From the NCBI RefSeq assembly GCF_024298825.1, contig NZ_CP101153.1, positions 2,046,001 to 2,110,000 on the forward strand: a stretch of 64,000 nt of DNA, in the 5' to 3' direction. A model generated the notes under the pieces. That model saw only the letters and a list, made by a program, of their open reading frames with translations. It was not told the DNA's origin and searched no databases. Numbering within the stretch: the stretch's first letter is position 1; every line of letters begins with the position of its first letter. Shown one piece after another: positions 59,982-64,000 of the stretch. The stretch is from Haloglomus salinum. GTDB lineage: Archaea; Halobacteriota; Halobacteria; Halobacteriales; Haloarculaceae. A program made the position numbers and the translations under genes.

Positions 59982-60617
59982 TCAGAGGACCTCCGAGAGG
60001 AGGTTCCGCTCGGCCGCCGCGAGGTGTTCGCTGAAGGTCGAGGGGTCGATGCCCATCGCCGTCGCGACCTCCCGGCCGTTCGCCTGCCGGGGGCGCTCGA
60101 AGTACCCCATCTCGTGGGCCGTCTCGAGCACCTCCAGTTGGCGGGCGGTGAGGCGACTCCGGTCGACGAGGACGCTGTCGGCCCGGTGGTCGTCGGTGGG
60201 GGCCCGGACGAACCGCTTGATGTCGACGCGGGAGAACCCCTCGCGGAGCGCGCCGATGGCGGTCTGGAGCGCGTCGTAGTCGCCGGCGTGGAAGACGAGG
60301 GTCAGTGTTGTCCCATCTGTGACGTACCGTGCGACCGGACACCCGAGCTGCCCGAGGCACTCACACGGACAGCTGCCCTCGTCACCGTGGCGGAACCGGT
60401 ACCACCGCATCGAACCGTGGGTGAATACCGGCTCCATATCCGTCTCGGGCGCGTCCTCGCTCTCGACCGCGAACTCGGTAATGCAGCCGTCACAGGCTCC
60501 AGAACAGGCGGTTCGTGAGACCGAGTCGACGGTCGCGTCCGCCGCCGCCGCGACATCGGTCACCGGGCATCCGTCCGGTTCGGTGAACTCGACGGTGGCG
60601 CGGATGCCTCCGGTCAT
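59982..60617 (-). CDS. Bacterio-opsin-activator-type HTH_10 regulator
   Basis: A 211-residue regulator. The C-terminal 50 residues are the HTH_10 domain of Bat-like proteins: LTARQLEVLETAHEMGYF, then the PRQANGREVATAMGID turn and an AAERNLL end helix. The N-terminal 150 residues carry clusters of cysteine (CSGACDGC around residue 38 and SCPCECLGQLGC around residue 82), so a metal or redox sensor is plausible. Neighbouring the PNPOx-like gene fits a redox signal, but this is inference. Stop-to-start gap to the winged-helix gene is 111 bp. Confidence 0.88.
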   Translation of the reverse strand: MTGGIRATVEFTEPDGCPVTDVAAAADATVDSVSRTACSGACDGCITEFAVESEDAPETDMEPVFTHGSMRWYRFRHGDEGSCPCECLGQLGCPVARYVTDGTTLTLVFHAGDYDALQTAIGALREGFSRVDIKRFVRAPTDDHRADSVLVDRSRLTARQLEVLETAHEMGYFERPRQANGREVATAMGIDPSTFSEHLAAAERNLLSEVL

Positions 60618-60701
60618 CTAGGTACGGGTATTCATGGCCCTCACACTTCAATGCAAAGGTGGCGCCGAACCGTGACTGTCTGGGGTGTCTGCTCGTCGTC
60701 G

Positions 60702-61163
60702 CTACGTCGTCTCGCCGTCGCGGTCGACCTCGATACGCCGACCGCTCAGTTCGTCCGGGTCGAGGCGGTAGAGCGCGATGTCGAGGTCCGGCTTCTCCTG
60801 CCCCCAGATCTCGAACAGCGGGCGCTTGGTCTCGCTGTACTGCTCGATGTGCTCGATGGTGAGGTCCTCGCGGGGAATCTCCCGGAGGCGCCCGGTGGCG
60901 ACGACGCTCCGGTAGACGTCGCCGTCCTCCTCGTAGACGACCAGCCGCGACGAGGGCTCGGACGCGAGGAACCGGCCCTTCTCGCTCTCGGGCGTGGAGA
61001 CGAGCCGGAGGTAGAACTGCCGCTCGTCGGCGTCGTAGCCGTAGGAGATGGGAATCGCGTACGGTTCGTCGTCGCGCGCGAGCGTGAGGACGCCGGTCTC
61101 GTGGCGGGCGAGGAGAGTGTCGGTCTCGTCGGGTGACATGGTGCTCTGTTCGTCCAGCGTCAT
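60702..61163 (-). CDS. Pyridoxamine 5'-phosphate oxidase-family flavoprotein
   Basis: A 153-residue split-barrel FMN-binding protein. GVLTLARDDEPYAIPISYGYD is the family's signature strand pair, and a LVVYEEDGDVYRSVVATGRL segment lies in the middle. It probably binds FMN or F420 and reduces a small molecule rather than making pyridoxal phosphate, because the family's catalytic set is incomplete. It is 84 bp upstream of the Bat-like gene, on the same strand. A GTAGGAG string just before its ATG could aid translation. Confidence 0.9.
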   Translation of the reverse strand: MTLDEQSTMSPDETDTLLARHETGVLTLARDDEPYAIPISYGYDADERQFYLRLVSTPESEKGRFLASEPSSRLVVYEEDGDVYRSVVATGRLREIPREDLTIEHIEQYSETKRPLFEIWGQEKPDLDIALYRLDPDELSGRRIEVDRDGETT

Positions 61164-61193
61164 TCGCTCCTACGTGTCCGGGGTACGGGGGCG

Positions 61194-61204
61194 GATAAAT
61201 AAGT
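61194..61204 (-). promoter_or_regulatory. TATA box for the PNPOx-family gene
   Basis: The minus strand reads ACTTATTTATC, centred 35 nt before the ATG at 61163. Transcription should begin about 8 nt before the start codon, consistent with a very short leader. Confidence 0.55.
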
Positions 61205-61222
61205 CTCGACGAGACGGGGCCG

Positions 61223-61372
61223 TCACTCGGTGAACGCCGCCGGGGACACGTCCGCGCTGCAGATGACACACCCGCGCTCGATGAGGGTCTCCCGCATCGG
61301 CCCGTTCACCTCCAGCCGCTCGCCACACTCCGGGCACCGGAAGATGAACTCCTGCTCCTCCTCGCAACTCAT
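61223..61372 (-). CDS. 49-residue zinc-ribbon protein (DUF7560-like)
   Basis: A very short gene between PNPOx-like and GNAT genes, easily missed. It encodes 49 residues with two knuckles, C13-x2-C16 (FRCPECGE) and C35-x2-C38 (RGCVICSA), and a middle helix with GPMRETLIE. I recall a haloarchaeal family of such one-domain ribbons (tentatively DUF7560). The ATG at 61372 is about 29 nt from a TATA-like string (GTTTATGA on the minus strand at 61397-61404), so it has its own promoter. Function unknown. Confidence 0.8.
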   Translation of the reverse strand: MSCEEEQEFIFRCPECGERLEVNGPMRETLIERGCVICSADVSPAAFTE

Positions 61373-61483
61373 GCTACCTGGTACAAGGCGTGCCCATCAT
61401 AAACCCGGTCCCATTGTTCTGAGTGTCTGAGAACCAGCCGCAGGTCGTGGGCACTCCCCGCTCCCCGGGGTCCCGCAGGACAC

Positions 61484-62065
61484 TCAATCGTCGGCTGTGC
61501 CCGGTTCCGGGGCCACTGTCGGCTCCTCGACGCCCATCGACAGGCCCATCTCGATGTCGTAGCCGGCGTCCTCCGTGACGACGAAGCCGACGGCCCGGTA
61601 GAGGCTGACGGCCGGGCGGTTGCTGCGCTCGACCAGGAGCCAGACGTCGTGGACCCCGTGGGCGCGGCCGTGACTCAGCATCGCCTCCGTCAGGTTGGTC
61701 CCGATGCCGGCGCCCTGATACGCCCCGTCGAGGAAGATGGCGAACTCGTACGCGTCCTCGCCGTCGGGCACCAGCACCGCCTGTCCGACCAGTCGGTCGC
61801 CGTGCCACGCGAGGACGCAGTACCCGGCCAGCATGTGGTCCTGCCACTCGTCGATGCCCTCGGCGGTGACCGGCGGGATGCCCAGCGTCCGGTCGGACGG
61901 GTCGTAGTCGCGGTACAGCGCCACGAGTGCCGCCCGCTCGTCGGCCACCGGGCCATCGCCGTACGGCCGGATGTCTATCTGCCGGCCCTCGCCGTCCTCG
62001 ATGGTCAGCGGCGGCTCCCGGACCCGGTAGCGCTCGCCGAGTGGCGGGAAGTGGCCTCGGTACAC
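61484..62065 (-). CDS. GNAT-family N-acetyltransferase
   Basis: A 193-residue acetyltransferase. The acetyl-CoA-binding motif A reads GAYQGAGIGTNLTEAML (around residues 113-129) and motif B ends in SLYRAVGFV. The N-terminal 45 residues (with RREPP-like basic and acidic patches) form an additional strand/helix pair. A GTG start at 62065 was used because no upstream ATG gives a better opening. The substrate is unknown; protein N-termini, polyamines or drugs are all possible. Confidence 0.91.
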   Translation of the reverse strand: MYRGHFPPLGERYRVREPPLTIEDGEGRQIDIRPYGDGPVADERAALVALYRDYDPSDRTLGIPPVTAEGIDEWQDHMLAGYCVLAWHGDRLVGQAVLVPDGEDAYEFAIFLDGAYQGAGIGTNLTEAMLSHGRAHGVHDVWLLVERSNRPAVSLYRAVGFVVTEDAGYDIEMGLSMGVEEPTVAPEPGTADD

Positions 62066-62158
62066 GCTCGGCTCCTCTCGGGGGAGTCTCGTAAACGTGC
62101 GGGACAGTGCCCCCGGCGCCCCCGCGGTTCGTCAGCGCCCCACGTCGCCGGCCCGCGC

Positions 62159-63532
62159 TCAGGTCCCCTCCAGCCGTGCCCGGACCTCACTCGCGGCGCG
62201 TTCGCCCGAGGCGACCGCGCCCTCCATGTAGCCGTACCCCTCGGTGGCGGTCTCCGTGCCGGCCCAGTGGAGCCGCCCGACCGGGTCGGCGCGGGCGTCG
62301 GCGTACCGCGAGAGGACGCCCGGCGGGAGCATCGCGGCGTAGCAGCCGTGGCTCCAGCGCCCGGCGTTCCAGACCTCGTCGGTGTAGCTGTTCGGCTCGC
62401 CCGCCCGGGGGCCGAAGAACGCCGCGAGCCGGTCCAGTACGACCTGTCGGCGCTCGGCTTCCGGTCGGTCGGCCCACTCGCGCGCCGCGTCGCCCAGTAC
62501 GAACGCCACGAGCGCGCCCGTCTCCCCGTCGGGTGGCGAGTCGTCGAAGACGAGTCCGACGGTGTCGTCGTCAGCGACGACCTCGCCCGAGCGCTCGGGT
62601 CGCCAGAACGGGTCGTCGTACGTGGCGACGGCCTTGACGACGTGACCCATCGGCGCGCGCTGGCAGAAGCCGTCCCGCGTGACCGGGAGCGCGGGGTCGT
62701 AGTCGAGCCGTCCGGCTGCCGTCGGCGGCACCGCGACGACCGCGTAGTCGGCCTCGATGCGGGTGTCGGCCGTCCCGTCGTCGCCGGCGTCGGCGTGGAC
62801 GGTCACGCCCGCGTCGTCGTGCTCGACGCGGCGGACGGGCGTCGCGGTGCGGACGTCGAGCGGTTCGGCCATCGCCACCGAGAGCTGCTGGGTCCCGCCG
62901 ACGAGTCGGGTCTGCTGAGCCCCGTCCTCGACGGAGGCGAGCCGCTCGAACCCGCCGCCCGCGTGACAGTAGAACAGCAGGAACAGGAGGGAGAGCTCGT
63001 CGGGTTCGGCGGTGAAGATGGCCCGGACGGCAGCGTCGAACAGGCTCCGGGCGGCCTCGGTCCGGAACCGCTCGTCGCGCCAGGTCGCGACCGTCGTCGC
63101 GTCCCACTCGCGGGCGCGGTCGGCCGAGGCGGGGTCCTCGAGCGGCACCTGCCGGCACAGCTTCTCCAGCTTCCGGACGCCCAGCTCGAAGTCGACCGCC
63201 GCGAGCGGCGGCAACGACCGGAGCTCGTGGTCGAACTCCCGGACCTCGCCGGCGACCCGGAACTGGGTCGCCCCCGCGTCGTGCTGGGGGAACGTCTCGA
63301 CGCCGAGCTCCGCGACGAGTGCGTGCATCCGGTGCTGGCCGGGCCCGATCCACTGCGCGCCCATGTCGAGCGCGTGGCCGTCGACCTCGCGGGTGAGCGT
63401 GCGACCGCCCACGCGGTCGCGGGCCTCCAGGACGGTCACGTCGGCACCCGCCTCGTCCAGTCGGCGAGCGGCCGTCACCCCCGCGAGGCCGGCCCCGACC
63501 ACGACGGCGTCCGCGCTGTCGATGGTGGTCAT
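62159..63532 (-). CDS. Flavin monoamine oxidase-like FAD oxidoreductase
   Basis: A 457-residue amine oxidase-family enzyme. The N-terminal FAD motif is VVGAGLAGVTAARRL (residues 11-25) followed by RDRVGGRT, and the C-terminal AGTETATEGYGYMEGAV segment closes the FAD site. It should oxidise an amine or amino acid with release of an aldehyde and hydrogen peroxide, but some members are desaturases of isoprenoids. It has no signal sequence. It follows the GNAT gene in the reverse order on the same strand, 93 bp apart. Confidence 0.93.
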   Translation of the reverse strand: MTTIDSADAVVVGAGLAGVTAARRLDEAGADVTVLEARDRVGGRTLTREVDGHALDMGAQWIGPGQHRMHALVAELGVETFPQHDAGATQFRVAGEVREFDHELRSLPPLAAVDFELGVRKLEKLCRQVPLEDPASADRAREWDATTVATWRDERFRTEAARSLFDAAVRAIFTAEPDELSLLFLLFYCHAGGGFERLASVEDGAQQTRLVGGTQQLSVAMAEPLDVRTATPVRRVEHDDAGVTVHADAGDDGTADTRIEADYAVVAVPPTAAGRLDYDPALPVTRDGFCQRAPMGHVVKAVATYDDPFWRPERSGEVVADDDTVGLVFDDSPPDGETGALVAFVLGDAAREWADRPEAERRQVVLDRLAAFFGPRAGEPNSYTDEVWNAGRWSHGCYAAMLPPGVLSRYADARADPVGRLHWAGTETATEGYGYMEGAVASGERAASEVRARLEGT

Positions 63533-63808
63533 GGCTCACCGGGTCGGGGGCCGATGGTTAGTACGTTCCGCCGTGTCCGACTCCAGTCGCTGCCGGACTG
63601 TAGAACGCGCCAAGCTGTGGAAGAATACACGCCATTGGCTGATATTAGTCGAATATATTTCGAAAAGGTGTAATAAAGTCAGAGAACTTTAATTTATTGA
63701 AATCTTTGGGGTCCTCCCCGTGGGCGTCGTCCGCACCAGCATCCTCGTCGATGGTCGGCATCGGGCCCCTCGTCGACAGCAGCCACGTCGAGTCGACAGC
63801 GACGGGAC
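63533..63808. other. Intergenic, AT-rich stretch without a gene
   Basis: Between the amine oxidase and the last gene there is no supported frame. Bases 63640-63710 are AT-rich (many TAT and TTTAATTTATT strings), an unusual block in this genome. A GTCGAGTCGAC palindrome occurs at 63787-63797, close to a longer one in the next entry. Confidence 0.5.
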
Positions 63809-63847
63809 CGGTTCTCGACTCTCGAGAACCGTGCTAACGCTATATTC
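63809..63847 (+). promoter_or_regulatory. 10-bp inverted repeat followed by TATA-like box
   Basis: The palindrome CGGTTCTCGA-CTC-TCGAGAACCG (63809-63831, 10-bp arms, 3-nt centre) is perfect. CTATATTC at 63840-63847 follows, centred 27 nt before the ATG at 63871. The palindrome lies directly upstream of the box where an activator or repressor would bind. Confidence 0.55.
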
Positions 63848-63870
63848 GGGCTCGTGACGTTCTCTCGAGC

Positions 63871-64000
63871 ATGAACGTGACCGTCGACACGAACCGAGCG
63901 GTCGGACTGGGTATCGTCTTCGGGGCCGGTGTCGGCGCGACTGCCGGCACGCTCGGCGGGTCCGGGCCTGCAATGGGTGCCGCCTACGGCATCGCGGCGG
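63871..64000 (+). CDS. Small glycine-rich membrane-type protein, 5' part
   Basis: Only the first 43 codons are in the window. The peptide is MNVTVDTNRAVGLGIVFGAG, followed by a Gly/Ala-rich stretch with several GxxxG patterns (GVGATAGTLGG and GPAMGAAYG), which suits a glycine-zipper membrane helix. Such short proteins are frequent in haloarchaea but none has a known role. Start supported by the promoter just upstream. The rest lies beyond the window. Confidence 0.62.
   Translation, partial: MNVTVDTNRAVGLGIVFGAGVGATAGTLGGSGPAMGAAYGIAA

Noticed and set aside
1-64000. tRNA or rRNA genes
   Set aside because: Intergenic regions were read for clover-leaf elements such as the T-loop GTTCRA block; none with supporting stems was found.

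Overview
The window is chromosomal DNA of an extremely halophilic archaeon (class Halobacteria); the genus cannot be fixed from sequence alone. The evidence is very high GC with G/C-rich third positions, acidic proteins rich in Asp and Glu, archaeal information-processing genes (S8e, L31e, L39e, aIF6, TFB), twin-arginine signals on most secreted proteins, an archaeal type IV pilin, methenyl-tetrahydromethanopterin cyclohydrolase, and many TATA-like boxes about 27 nt before start codons, as expected for leaderless transcripts. No rRNA, tRNA, CRISPR array, transposase or prophage was found.

Layout. 0-5 kb: a partial esterase, an SDR dehydrogenase divergent from kynureninase, then a thiolase/DUF35 pair and a 39-residue zinc finger. 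5-13.9 kb: membrane proteins, MoxR ATPase, cupin, PurB, a VTT-family membrane protein, a Tat-exported EEP phosphodiesterase and a site-2 protease. 13.9-20 kb: conserved haloarchaeal genes of unknown function around rps8e and tfb, with a perfect 15-bp palindrome between tfb and the next gene. 20-28 kb: acyl-CoA dehydrogenase, two large Tat-exported hydrolases (M14 peptidase, CocE/NonD type) either side of a MinD-like protein lacking the P-loop lysine, then HIT. 28-37 kb: amidohydrolase, PEBP, mch, a DUF5787 nuclease-like protein, an ASST-like propeller, pyrE and a purine permease. 37-47 kb: an envelope cluster with ABC-2 exporter, two related COG1361 proteins, an HAE3-type RND permease and a TrmB-like regulator. 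47-50 kb: a GMC oxidoreductase with a Tat-bearing partner subunit. 50-64 kb: an IclR regulator and acyl-CoA synthetase sharing a 19-bp palindrome, a pilin, a GpgS-like glycosyltransferase, MaoC, the rpl39e-rpl31e-eif6 operon, a second acyl-CoA synthetase, two regulators and small redox genes.

How the genes work together. Several modules handle acyl-CoA or carboxylic acids (thiolase/DUF35, ACAD, two acyl-CoA synthetases, MaoC, PaaI thioesterase), consistent with organic-acid catabolism. The Tat-exported peptidase, hydrolase and phosphodiesterase suggest extracellular scavenging. The best candidate for an undescribed system is the 37-47 kb cluster, where paralogous COG1361 ectodomain proteins are paired once with an ABC exporter and once with an RND pump. 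Three intergenic regions (7.6-8.2, 34.2-34.4 and 55.4-55.8 kb) carry members of one dispersed family of long inverted-repeat elements.
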